Below are positions 38,305 through 46,221 of a stretch of 64,000 nt of DNA, piece after piece (the stretch's first letter is position 1; the number at the start of each line of letters is the position of its first letter). The stretch comes from Gammaproteobacteria bacterium (GTDB taxonomy: Bacteria; Pseudomonadota; Gammaproteobacteria; JAJPIJ01): assembly GCA_035501935.1 (NCBI GenBank), contig DATJVC010000019.1, positions 1 through 64,000 on the forward strand. Reading direction: 5' to 3'. The translations under genes and the position numbers were made by a program. The notes under the pieces are model-generated. The model worked only from the letters and a program-made list of their open reading frames with translations. It was not told where the DNA came from and searched no databases.

Positions 38305-39147
38305 TTATGACTTCTGCGTTGTCGAGACGGCCTCCGCGGCTTGAGGCTGAATGTCGAATTCCTCCACGTATTTGCCGCCCTTGGAGTCCTCCACCTCGGC
38401 CTTCAGCCTGCCGCCCTGGCCGGGCTTGAAGAAGAAGCGGTAACTCGGGTCGGCACTGATGGAAATGCCGGTTTCCGCCGTCATCACGACCTTGTCGTTG
38501 TAGGTCAGTTTCAGCTTGTCGATGTAATGCGGCGGCACGATGTTGCCGGTGCGCTGATTGACCGACATGCCGGTGAAGTTCGGATGGCTGATGTTGAGCT
38601 GCCCGACCTCGGTTTGATCCGCCAGCACGTCGCCGACGGTGCGAAATTTCATCCTGCCGGCAGTCTTCAGCGCCTCATAGATGTCGCCGCCGAAGGGATC
38701 GGAACAGCCGCCGGAGGCCTTCACATAGTTGGTCACCATGTGGTGCTCGCCGTTGTTCAGCACCGCTATCGCGCGTACGTTGGTGTACTTGTCTATGCGT
38801 ATGCGCATGGACAGGTCCGCCTTGCCCATATCCACCGTGGTATGGAATACGCCCACCAGCGGCTCCGGGTTTTGATCGACGATGAGATAGATATCCTTGA
38901 TATAACGCTCCGCCGTCTGTGGAATCTTCGCAATGATGGAGACCGGTGTCAGCGACGCATCCTCGGCCCGGTAGGGCGTGGTCATGTCGATGACGGTCTT
39001 GTCCTCGACGATGTTCATGTCCTTGAAGTACTTGTCCTTGAGAAACGCGTCCCAGACGCTGATCGGCGACTGTTCCGCCCGGGCACAAACACCCGCCAGC
39101 GCCAGGCTCAGAACCATGGCCATCTTGACTGCCATTCGATTAAACAT
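38305..39147 (-). CDS. SoxYZ-like carrier of the quinoprotein relay type
   Basis: 280 aa with a signal peptide (cleavage after about residue 24, ARAEQ). The N-terminal SoxY-like half contains KASGGCSDPFGG, the conserved cysteine motif of the quinoprotein-dehydrogenase-associated SoxYZ-like fusion family. The C-terminal half is SoxZ-like (VGQLNISHPNFTGMSVN, FFFKPGQGGRLKAEVEDSKGG). Classical SoxY carries sulfur on a C-terminal GGCGG arm; that arm is absent here. A GGAGAG site precedes the ATG. Last gene of the tetR-metallohydrolase-SoxYZ operon, followed by a strong terminator. Confidence 0.88.
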   Translation of the reverse strand: MFNRMAVKMAMVLSLALAGVCARAEQSPISVWDAFLKDKYFKDMNIVEDKTVIDMTTPYRAEDASLTPVSIIAKIPQTAERYIKDIYLIVDQNPEPLVGVFHTTVDMGKADLSMRIRIDKYTNVRAIAVLNNGEHHMVTNYVKASGGCSDPFGGDIYEALKTAGRMKFRTVGDVLADQTEVGQLNISHPNFTGMSVNQRTGNIVPPHYIDKLKLTYNDKVVMTAETGISISADPSYRFFFKPGQGGRLKAEVEDSKGGKYVEEFDIQPQAAEAVSTTQKS

Positions 39148-39199
39148 GTCTGCTCTCCTCTACTGCGTTAACCTGTTTGACTGCAGAACCGGAAGAGGT

Positions 39200-40138
39200 T
39201 CATTCCCATTCCAGTTCATGAAAAACACGGATCACGTTGCGCCGGTGATGCTGCTCCCAGAGCTGCCATTTCATGGCCTGCGGCATTCCCACCTGCGTCA
39301 TCGCCACCTCCATCGGCACGCCCTGTTTGATCATTCCACGCACTTGATCCACCAGCATCTGCAAATAACCGCGCTCCTGGTCCAGCGCGCCCACCAGGTC
39401 GTTGGTCACCGACCCGTGGCCTGGGATGGCCAGTTTCACCTTTTCCCGTTTGAGGTCATCGATGACCTTCAGCCAGCCCAGAACGCTCCCGTCCAGCGAC
39501 GGAATTCTCTCCCGGAACAGCAGGTCCCCCGTCCATAATGTGTTCGTGTCCTCATCCAGCACCGTCAAATCCGCGCTGGAATGCGCCTTGGGATAGGATG
39601 TTAGCAGCAGCCGCTTGCCGCCCAAATCCAGTTCCAGAGTCTTTTCCACCCCCTGATCCGGGCCTATCACCTGATCCGGGCTGGGGGGCACGCCCAAATC
39701 CTCCGGGTAATTTTTGACGAAGAACTCCCGGTTGGCCCGCATGGCCTCGGCCAGCGCCGCGTTGCCGATGAAGATCGGTTTGTCATCCTTGAAGGCATAA
39801 TTGCCCAGCACGTGATCGACGTGCACATGCGTGTTGATGACGTAACATACAGGCAGCCGGGTTTTTTCACGCACCGCCTCCCGCAACTGCCGGCCAATCT
39901 TGATCGAACCGCCCGTATCCACCACCGCCACGCATTTGCCGCCCACAATGAAACCGATGTTTGCGATGTCATCGTGTTGCGGGTCTTCAAACGTCACATG
40001 TTTGCCGAAGTGGACGTAATTACCCGGCGCCACTTCCTGCACGGCCAGCGCGGCGTCCGCCGCCACGGCGCCTGCCGCCAGCCAGCCGGACAGCAGCAGG
40101 AGCATTCCATGAAACAGGCGGCGCCGCACGAGTGACAT
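39200..40138 (-). CDS. Metallo-beta-lactamase-fold hydrolase of the quinoprotein relay type
   Basis: 312 aa. Signal peptide (MSLVRRRLFHGMLLLLSGWLAAG...AADAA), then a beta-lactamase-like zinc domain with THVHVDHVLGN (HxHxDH), the later metal histidine in YPKAHSSADLT, DTNTLWTGDLLF (bridging Asp) and IPGHGSV. It is of the family that accompanies SoxYZ-like carriers and PQQ dehydrogenases (quinoprotein relay metallohydrolase, SoxH-like). The ATG overlaps the tetR stop by one base (TAATG). Periplasmic; substrate unknown. Confidence 0.88.
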   Translation of the reverse strand: MSLVRRRLFHGMLLLLSGWLAAGAVAADAALAVQEVAPGNYVHFGKHVTFEDPQHDDIANIGFIVGGKCVAVVDTGGSIKIGRQLREAVREKTRLPVCYVINTHVHVDHVLGNYAFKDDKPIFIGNAALAEAMRANREFFVKNYPEDLGVPPSPDQVIGPDQGVEKTLELDLGGKRLLLTSYPKAHSSADLTVLDEDTNTLWTGDLLFRERIPSLDGSVLGWLKVIDDLKREKVKLAIPGHGSVTNDLVGALDQERGYLQMLVDQVRGMIKQGVPMEVAMTQVGMPQAMKWQLWEQHHRRNVIRVFHELEWE

Positions 40139-40734
40139 TACCTATCAAGCCGGTTTTTACGCCTGGAAACGACCGGCGCCAATCCAGCCAGCAACACCGC
40201 GATGGCATCCACCAGGCGCGCGCGCTCGTTGAATGCACGCGCCGCCACCATCGCACCCTCCAGCGTGGCCATCCAATTCTGCGCCAGCTGGCTGGATTTG
40301 ACGGCCGGCGGGTATTTCCCCTGCGCGCGCACCTGTTCGATGTTTTCCGCCACCCAATGCTCGCCATGCCTCCAGAATTCACACACCTCGCGCCGCACCG
40401 CAGGTGGAATCTCATCCTGACCCATCGCCAGCATGCACATCGGACACAAACGATCGGCGCTGCCCAGCGTATCCAGAAAAATGCCGCAGAATTTCTCCAG
40501 GCGCCGCAGGGGATCGGAGGTGCCGGTATCGATCTCTGCCAGAGCGGTGCTGAATTGTTTCCTGACGCGCGTCACGATGGCATGGGCGAGATCGGCCTTC
40601 GTGGGATAGTAATAATGAATGCTCGCGGTGCGTATACCGACGCGGGAGGAAATATCGCGGTAGCTGAACGCCTGCAGTCCACCCTTCTGCAGCATGTCCT
40701 GCGCGACATCGAGGATCAACTCCGGCGTGCTCAT
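40138..40734 (-). CDS. TetR family transcriptional regulator
   Basis: 198 aa. N-terminal helix-turn-helix (FSYRDISSRVGIRTASIHYYYPTKADLAHAI) is visible as VGIRTASIHYYYPTKADL, followed by a ligand-binding helical region with a CPMCMLAM cysteine-rich segment. It is of the type whose ligand domain resembles TetR_C/AcuR-like repressors. It heads an operon with the metallohydrolase and SoxYZ-like genes. A 20-bp palindrome overlaps its own -10 box, so autorepression and control of the two downstream genes are likely. Inducer unknown. Confidence 0.92.
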   Translation of the reverse strand: MSTPELILDVAQDMLQKGGLQAFSYRDISSRVGIRTASIHYYYPTKADLAHAIVTRVRKQFSTALAEIDTGTSDPLRRLEKFCGIFLDTLGSADRLCPMCMLAMGQDEIPPAVRREVCEFWRHGEHWVAENIEQVRAQGKYPPAVKSSQLAQNWMATLEGAMVAARAFNERARLVDAIAVLLAGLAPVVSRRKNRLDR

Positions 40735-40753
40735 GCGGCCTCCAAAGACACTA

Positions 40754-40773
40754 TCTATCTACTGGTAGATAGA
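40754..40773. promoter_or_regulatory. Likely TetR operator palindrome
   Basis: CTATCTAC TG GTAGATAG at 40755-40772 is a perfect palindrome, extended by one base on each side. It lies between the tetR start codon and its promoter, overlapping the -10 box, the position expected for an autoregulatory operator. Confidence 0.8.
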
Positions 40774-40799
40774 ATACTCGCGAAAACTGCTGTTGTCCA
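40771..40799 (-). promoter_or_regulatory. Promoter of the tetR operon
   Basis: On the minus strand TGGACA (40799-40794), a 17-base spacer and TATTCT (40776-40771) fit a sigma-70-type promoter. The -10 box overlaps the end of the palindromic operator. Confidence 0.7.
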
Positions 40800-40942
40800 T
40801 GGCGGATTAACTGTCGAGGATTGATTCGACGGCCCGGGCTTTATAACCAACTGATTGTTATGATTTGGTTTTTTAATTCCCCGCATCTTGCTATGCTTAT
40901 CGCGAACCCCGGGTAAAAATTACAATCACCAAGCCTGACCCC

Positions 40943-41434
40943 ATGAGTACGCAGGAAAAATCGCTGTACATGACCGTGTTGATGACGCCGGACATGGCGA
41001 ATTTCTCCGGCAAGGTGCACGGCGGCGCCATCCTCAAGCTGCTGGATCAAGTCGCCTATGCCTGCGCCGCCCGTTATTCCAAGGGTTATGTGATCACCGC
41101 CTCGCTCGATCTGGTGCAATTCAAGGAACCGCTGGAGGTGGGCGAACTGGTGACCTTCATGGCCAATGTCAATTACACCGGCAATACGTCGATGGAAGTC
41201 GGCATCAAGGTCGTCGCCGAAAATCTGCACACCAAGACCAAGCGCCACACCAGCTCCTGCTACTTTACAATGGTCGCCATGGACGACGCCGGCAGACCCC
41301 GCAGTGTGACGCCGCTGGAGATCACCACGGAAACCGAGCGCAAGCTTTTTGAGGCGGCGGTCATGCGCAAGGGGATGCGCCAGGAGATTACCGAACGCAA
41401 CCGCGCCCTGCATGTGGGCATACCGGAACAATAA
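40943..41434 (+). CDS. Acyl-CoA thioesterase (hotdog fold, YciA-like)
   Basis: 163 aa. Hotdog fold with GKVHGGAILKLLDQVAYACA (the usual active-site helix), ASLDLVQFKEPLEVGELVTF and TSSCYFTMVAMDD. It hydrolyses acyl-CoA thioesters, chain length unknown. The start ATG at 40943 is within ACCCCATGAGT, without a strong ribosome binding site. It is followed by a small helical protein gene and a methyltransferase on the same strand. Confidence 0.92.
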   Translation: MSTQEKSLYMTVLMTPDMANFSGKVHGGAILKLLDQVAYACAARYSKGYVITASLDLVQFKEPLEVGELVTFMANVNYTGNTSMEVGIKVVAENLHTKTKRHTSSCYFTMVAMDDAGRPRSVTPLEITTETERKLFEAAVMRKGMRQEITERNRALHVGIPEQ

Positions 41435-41474
41435 AGACGTCATTCCCATCCCTGTTCTCAACGGAGTAAAGATC

Positions 41475-41708
41475 ATGAAAACCGCGCCGCAAATCACCAT
41501 CCGCAAAGAAGCCGCCTTGATCATGGCCCGCTGCCTGAAGGAGAGCATTCGCGCCATCGACCGCGAACTGAAAAAGACCAAGGACACGGCGGTCGGCGAA
41601 ATGACCATGGCCGTCCTGCATACCAAACGCAAGGCCCTGCGCTCCGCTTACGATGAACTCAAGGCTGCCGGACTGGAAATGGAAGACACCACCATTCAGA
41701 ACTGGTGA
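41475..41708 (+). CDS. Small helical hypothetical protein, 77 aa
   Basis: ATG at 41475 with GGAG about 9 bases upstream. The product is highly charged and predicted helical (KEAALIMARCLKESI, DRELKKTKDTAVGEM) with no membrane segment. It ends with TTIQNW, and its stop overlaps a GTG start of the methyltransferase gene (GTGA). I do not recognise the family. The position between a thioesterase and a methyltransferase gives no clear clue. Confidence 0.75.
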   Translation: MKTAPQITIRKEAALIMARCLKESIRAIDRELKKTKDTAVGEMTMAVLHTKRKALRSAYDELKAAGLEMEDTTIQNW

Positions 41709-42571
41709 CGGCCGGAACTATCGACGGTCGCCCGCTGAAATCCTGGAGATTGTCACCGCATCCGATGAATGCATCGCGATCGCCGGAAAACTGGCAGCAG
41801 CTGTCATGTCCCATCTGCGAGGGCGTTGCCTTCACCCGGCTTTTTGAAAAGGGCGGCGAACCTTTCGTGCGCTGCAATGGTTGCACGCTGATCATGATCA
41901 ATCCCCGGCCGCTGTATTCGGACATCATCCATACCTATACCCACGGCTACAGCACTCACTACATCGACAAGCATGAAAAAAAGCTCCGCCGGGCCGGAAA
42001 GATGGTCCGCCGGCTGTCGGGAATTGTGCCGCGCGGGCGCTGGCTGGACATCGGCTGTTCCGCGGGATTCACGTTGCAGGCCGCCCGCGCCGCGGGCTTC
42101 GATCCCTACGGCGTCGAGGTCGATCCGCTGGGGGTGAAATACGCGACCGAGGTCTTCGGTTTGAAAAACATCTTTCTCGGATCCTTGGAAGAGCAGAATT
42201 TCCCCGATGGGTTTTTCGACGTCATCACCGTCGTTGAAGTCATCGAACACGTCCCCAATCTGAACAGGTTTTGCGCGGAGATGAAAAGAGTATTGTCGCC
42301 AACCGGGATCATCTATCTCACGACGCCGGACGTGGCGCACTGGCGCACGCCCAAACCGCTGCACCGCTGGGAAGCGATACTGCCGTCACAGCATCTTTAT
42401 TATTTCAGCAAGGACACGTTGCAGCGGCTGCTGGAAAAACACGGCCTGAAAATCGTCAAGAAGCGCTTCAATCTCAAACCGGGGATCAAGGTCAATGTCA
42501 CACACGCCGATCATGGGCATCAGCACCCGGGCGCCTTTAAAAGTGGCGATAACCGGTTCGTTCGAGAGTAA
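41705..42571 (+). CDS. SAM-dependent methyltransferase with N-terminal zinc-binding motif
   Basis: 288 aa from the GTG at 41705 (overlapping the previous stop), or about 268 aa from the ATG at 41765. N-terminal zinc motif with CPIC and CNGC pairs, then a Rossmann class I domain with LDIGCSAGFTL (SAM motif I), VEVDP and FDVITVVEVIEHVPN. This is the architecture of C-methyltransferase-like and sugar-modifying enzymes. The target is unknown. The 3' end overlaps the convergent thiL by 35 bases. Confidence 0.9.
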   Translation: MTAGTIDGRPLKSWRLSPHPMNASRSPENWQQLSCPICEGVAFTRLFEKGGEPFVRCNGCTLIMINPRPLYSDIIHTYTHGYSTHYIDKHEKKLRRAGKMVRRLSGIVPRGRWLDIGCSAGFTLQAARAAGFDPYGVEVDPLGVKYATEVFGLKNIFLGSLEEQNFPDGFFDVITVVEVIEHVPNLNRFCAEMKRVLSPTGIIYLTTPDVAHWRTPKPLHRWEAILPSQHLYYFSKDTLQRLLEKHGLKIVKKRFNLKPGIKVNVTHADHGHQHPGAFKSGDNRFVRE

Positions 42572-43475
42572 CCGCCCCACCCTCCGACGCAGTCAGATGT
42601 AAACCTTTGCCCGCGGTGATTTCGCCCACGCGCGTCAAGGTGCAGCCGCATCGAACCCCGATTTCAGCCAGGCTTGCCTCCCGCGCCGGCGGCACGGTGA
42701 AGCACAGCTCGTAGTCATCGCCACTGCTCAAGGCATACCGCTGTGCGGCCGCCCTGTCGAGTGCCTTCAACGCGGGTGAGAGCGGCAATCGATCCACCTC
42801 GACATGCGCGCCGACGCGGCTTCGCTCCAGGATATGCCCCAGATCGGCGGCGAAACCATCGGAGATGTCGACGGCGCCGCTGGCTATACCGCGCAACGCC
42901 AGTCCCAACGCCACTCGCGGCATGGGCCGCAGCAGGCGCCGTCTTGCGGCATCGTCCGCACCACGCCAGTTTTCCAGCGCGAAACCGGCATCACCCAGGG
43001 TGCCACTGACATAGATCGCGTCGCCCGGGCGGGCGCCGTCGCGCCGCAGGGCCCCGCCCTCCGGCACGAAACCGATCACGGTGAGCGTGATATTGAGCGG
43101 CCCACGTGCGGTGTTGCCGCCGACGAGCGCCACGCCGTGCGCCTCCGCCAGCTCAAAGAAGCCCGCCGAAAAACCGGTGAGCCATTCCTCATCCGCCGCC
43201 GGCAGCGTCAGCGCGAGGATGACCCAGGCGGGTTCCGCGCCCATGGCCGCCAGATCGCTCAGGTTGACGGCCAGCGCGCGATAGCCGATGCCGGCCGGCG
43301 CGGCATCCTCGCGGAAATGCACGCCGGCGATCAGCGTGTCGGTGGACACCGCCAGCTCCTGTCCGGGCGGCGGTCGCAGCAACGCCGCGTCATCGCCGAT
43401 GCCCAGCGCCACGTCTCCGCGGCGGACGGGCCGCTCAAAATAGCGCGAGATCAATTCGAATTCGGAGAGCGGCAT
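42537..43475 (-). CDS. thiL: Thiamine-monophosphate kinase
   Basis: 312 aa. ThiL signatures: GIGDDAALL, DTLIAGVHFRED, LAVNLSDLAAMGAEP, GGNTARGPLNIT, VDISDGFAADLGHI and SGDDYELCFT. It makes thiamine diphosphate from the monophosphate. It lies downstream of nusB by 48 bases, the standard ribH-nusB-thiL order. No pgpA follows; the next gene is convergent. Confidence 0.96.
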   Translation of the reverse strand: MPLSEFELISRYFERPVRRGDVALGIGDDAALLRPPPGQELAVSTDTLIAGVHFREDAAPAGIGYRALAVNLSDLAAMGAEPAWVILALTLPAADEEWLTGFSAGFFELAEAHGVALVGGNTARGPLNITLTVIGFVPEGGALRRDGARPGDAIYVSGTLGDAGFALENWRGADDAARRRLLRPMPRVALGLALRGIASGAVDISDGFAADLGHILERSRVGAHVEVDRLPLSPALKALDRAAAQRYALSSGDDYELCFTVPPAREASLAEIGVRCGCTLTRVGEITAGKGLHLTASEGGAVTLERTGYRHF

Positions 43476-43523
43476 GGTGGCTGGATTATAACGGAGTACA
43501 GAAGCCGGCCTGCCGCGGGAGAA

Positions 43524-43982
43524 TCAGCTGGCGGCGATTTCCTGGGGCCGCAGTTGATGCGCCAGCTTGTCGAGCGTGGTGTTGATGTAGCGGTGGCCCT
43601 GCTCGGCGCCGAACATCTTCTCGAGTTCAATGGCCTCGTTGATGACGACGCGCCAGGGCACCTCCGGACAAAAATGAAACTCGTAGGCGCCGATGAGCAG
43701 AATGGCGCGCTCCACCGGATCGAGTTCGCGCCAGGGGCGGTTCAATACCGGCAACAGGTCCTGCTCCAGTTCGATGGCGTGGGCGGGAATCTCGCGCGCC
43801 AGCAGGCGGAAATAATCCAGATCAACGTGCACGACTTCGCGTTCGGCGATGAACTCGTTCAGGATGTCCGCCGGGTCCTGCCCGGCCAGCTGCCATTGAT
43901 ACAGCGCCTGCACAGCGCAGCGGCGCGCCCGCGCCCGCGCCCGGTGATCAATGACTGTCGCCGGCGCGGAAATACTGCTCAT
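43524..43982 (-). CDS. nusB: Transcription antitermination factor NusB
   Basis: 152 aa from the ATG at 43982, overlapping ribH by 4 bases. Helical bundle with RARRCAVQALYQWQLAG (RNA-binding arginine-rich start), RAILLIGAYEFHF and VVINEAIELEKMFGAEQGHRYIN split as INEAIELEKMFG. It binds boxA RNA in rRNA antitermination. Confidence 0.95.
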   Translation of the reverse strand: MSSISAPATVIDHRARARARRCAVQALYQWQLAGQDPADILNEFIAEREVVHVDLDYFRLLAREIPAHAIELEQDLLPVLNRPWRELDPVERAILLIGAYEFHFCPEVPWRVVINEAIELEKMFGAEQGHRYINTTLDKLAHQLRPQEIAAS

Positions 43983-44458
43983 TTGGTCAGCGCCCGCAGC
44001 ACGTTCACCATTTCGATGGCGGCGCGCGCCGCGTCGGCGCCCTTGTTGCCCACCTCGCCGCCGGCCCGCGCCGCCGCCTGCGGCAGCGTCTCGGTGGTCA
44101 GCACGCCAAAGATGACGGGCACGTCGAGATCGGCGCTGACTTCGGCCACGCCGCGGGCGCACTGGCCGGCGATGTAGTCGAAGTGCGGGGTCTCGCCGCG
44201 GATGACGGCGCCGAGCGCAATCAACACGTCGCAGTCGCCCTGCGCCGCCATCCGCCGGGCGACAAACGGAATTTCAAAGGCGCCGGGCACGCGGACCACG
44301 GTGATGTCCTTTTCCACCACGCCGCCGGCGCGCAGCGTCTCGATGCAACCCTTGAGCAGGGCATCGGCGATGGCACTGTTGAACCGGCTGGCAATGACGC
44401 CCACACGGACGGATTTGCCGGTCTTCTCTCCACCTGTGATTTGCGTCATTTCGGCCAT
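43979..44458 (-). CDS. ribH: 6,7-dimethyl-8-ribityllumazine synthase
   Basis: 159 aa. Lumazine synthase motifs VGVIASRFN, VPGAFEIPFVARRMA, ALGAVIRGETPHFDYI and VPVIFGVLTTE are intact. It condenses the ribityl uracil and dihydroxybutanone phosphate. It lies 7 bases after ribBX and overlaps nusB. Confidence 0.97.
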   Translation of the reverse strand: MAEMTQITGGEKTGKSVRVGVIASRFNSAIADALLKGCIETLRAGGVVEKDITVVRVPGAFEIPFVARRMAAQGDCDVLIALGAVIRGETPHFDYIAGQCARGVAEVSADLDVPVIFGVLTTETLPQAAARAGGEVGNKGADAARAAIEMVNVLRALTK

Positions 44459-44465
44459 TGCCGCC

Positions 44466-45569
44466 TCACGTCAGATAATCCACCACTTCGAGACCAAAAC
44501 CGGACAACGCATTGTACTTGCGCGCGCGGCTCATCACGCGCATCTTTCTCACGCCCAGGTCCGCCAGGATTTGGGCACCCAACCCAATGGTGCGCAGATT
44601 GTCCTGGCCCGCGGGCGGCGCGGGTTCCGCGGTCGCGGCATCGCCCTCCCACTGCCGGGCCTGCAGGACCAAATCTCCCGGCTCGAACTGGTGCCGGAGG
44701 ATGACGACCACCCCGAAGCCCTCCTTCGCGACCCGCTGCAAGGCCTCGCGCAACGACCAGCCGCGCGGCGGATGGCAAGCCGTGAGATCATATAGCGGAT
44801 TTTCAACATGCACGCGCACCGGCGTCGGCCGCCCGGCGTCGATGCCGCCCTTGACCATCGCCAGATGCACGTGTCCCAGCACGGTGTCGCGATAGGCCAC
44901 GACTTGAAACTCGCCGAATTCTGTTGACTTTTTGGCGATCGCCACGCGCTCGATGGTACGACCGTGGTGAATCCGGTAGCGGATCAGATCGGCAATGGTG
45001 CCCATCTTCAAACCGTGTTCGCGGGCCATGACCTCCAGATCGGGCCGCCGCGCCATGCTGCCGTCCTCTTTCAGGATCTCGACGATCACCGCCGCCGGTT
45101 CGAGGCCCGCGAGCCGCGCCAGATCGCAGCCGGCCTCGGTGTGGCCGGCGCGGCGCAGGACGCCGCCCGGCTGCGCCATCAGCGGGAACACATGACCTGG
45201 CTGCACGAGGTCGGAAGGTTTGGCCTCCGCCGCCACCGCCGTGCGTATGGTGAGCGCGCGATCGGCGGCGGAGATGCCGGTGGACACGCCGCGCGCCGCC
45301 TCGATGGAAACGGTGAAATTCGTGCCCTCATGATAATACGTGTCGCGCACCATCAGCGGCAGGCCGAGCCGCTGGCAGCGTTCGCGCGTCAGCGTCAGGC
45401 AAATCAACCCGCGCCCGTAACGGGCCATGAAATTGACGTCCTCCGGCCGCACGCGTTCCGCGGCCATGAGCAGATCGCCCTCGTTCTCGCGGTCTTCATC
45501 GTCCATGATGATGACCATGCGGCCGCGGATGATCTCGTCGATGATTTCCTCGGTGTCGCTGATCGTCAT
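44466..45569 (-). CDS. ribB: Dihydroxybutanone-phosphate synthase with degenerate RibA-like domain (RibBX)
   Basis: 367 aa. Residues 1-205 are a complete Rib[57 protein letters not shown]. The C-terminal about 160 residues have the GTP cyclohydrolase II fold but lack the zinc cysteines and the catalytic GDxxxSxRCDCG segment (here [16 protein letters not shown]). So it is of the RibBX type, with RibA activity presumably supplied elsewhere. Part of the ribD-ribE-ribBX-ribH run. Confidence 0.93.
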   Translation of the reverse strand: MTISDTEEIIDEIIRGRMVIIMDDEDRENEGDLLMAAERVRPEDVNFMARYGRGLICLTLTRERCQRLGLPLMVRDTYYHEGTNFTVSIEAARGVSTGISAADRALTIRTAVAAEAKPSDLVQPGHVFPLMAQPGGVLRRAGHTEAGCDLARLAGLEPAAVIVEILKEDGSMARRPDLEVMAREHGLKMGTIADLIRYRIHHGRTIERVAIAKKSTEFGEFQVVAYRDTVLGHVHLAMVKGGIDAGRPTPVRVHVENPLYDLTACHPPRGWSLREALQRVAKEGFGVVVILRHQFEPGDLVLQARQWEGDAATAEPAPPAGQDNLRTIGLGAQILADLGVRKMRVMSRARKYNALSGFGLEVVDYLT

Positions 45570-45604
45570 GGCGCGATTATACCGTGCACGACACCGCCCG
45601 CGAT

Positions 45605-46213
45605 TTATTTATGCGTGTCCACCCGCGCAGCGAGCAGCCCGTCGAGATAGCGGGCGACCAGATCCACTTCGATGTTGACGCGGTCAGCCACCCGGTAGCC
45701 GCCGCACAGCGTCTGCGTGCGGGTGTGCGGCACAATCTGCACGGAAAAGGCGTTGTCCTGCACTTCATTCACCGTCAGGCTGACGCCATCCACGCACACC
45801 GACCCCTTGCGCACGATGAACTTCTTCAATTCCTCCGGCGCGATGATGGCCAGTTCCAGCGCGTCGTTCTGCATCTCACGCGCCAGAATTTTGCCGACAC
45901 CGTCGACGTGGCCGCAGACCAGATGGCCGTCCAGGCGCCGCCCCGCCACCACGGCGCGTTCCAGATTGACCCGATCTCCCGCCGACAGCGAGCCCAGTGT
46001 CGTGCAATGCAGGGATTCCGGCGACACGTCCACCGCAAATCCCGCTGCTTCGACGGCCGCCACGGTCAGGCACGCACCGTTGACGGCAATACTGTCCCCC
46101 ACTTTAAGTTCGGCAGGTGGGATCGCGCCCGGCTCGAGGACCAGCCGCAGGTGGCCGCCCGCCGGCTGTGCCTGCGTGATGCGTCCCAGGGTTTCAACAA
46201 TGCCGGTGAACAT
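45605..46213 (-). CDS. ribE: Riboflavin synthase alpha chain
   Basis: 202 aa from the ATG at 46213. Two lumazine-binding repeats: MFTGIVETLGRI with AVNGACLTV and, second, HLVCGHVDGVGKI with CVDGVSLTVNEV. It dismutates lumazine to riboflavin. It lies 8 bases after ribD and 35 before ribBX. Confidence 0.97.
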   Translation of the reverse strand: MFTGIVETLGRITQAQPAGGHLRLVLEPGAIPPAELKVGDSIAVNGACLTVAAVEAAGFAVDVSPESLHCTTLGSLSAGDRVNLERAVVAGRRLDGHLVCGHVDGVGKILAREMQNDALELAIIAPEELKKFIVRKGSVCVDGVSLTVNEVQDNAFSVQIVPHTRTQTLCGGYRVADRVNIEVDLVARYLDGLLAARVDTHK

Positions 46214-46221
46214 GGTTGTGT

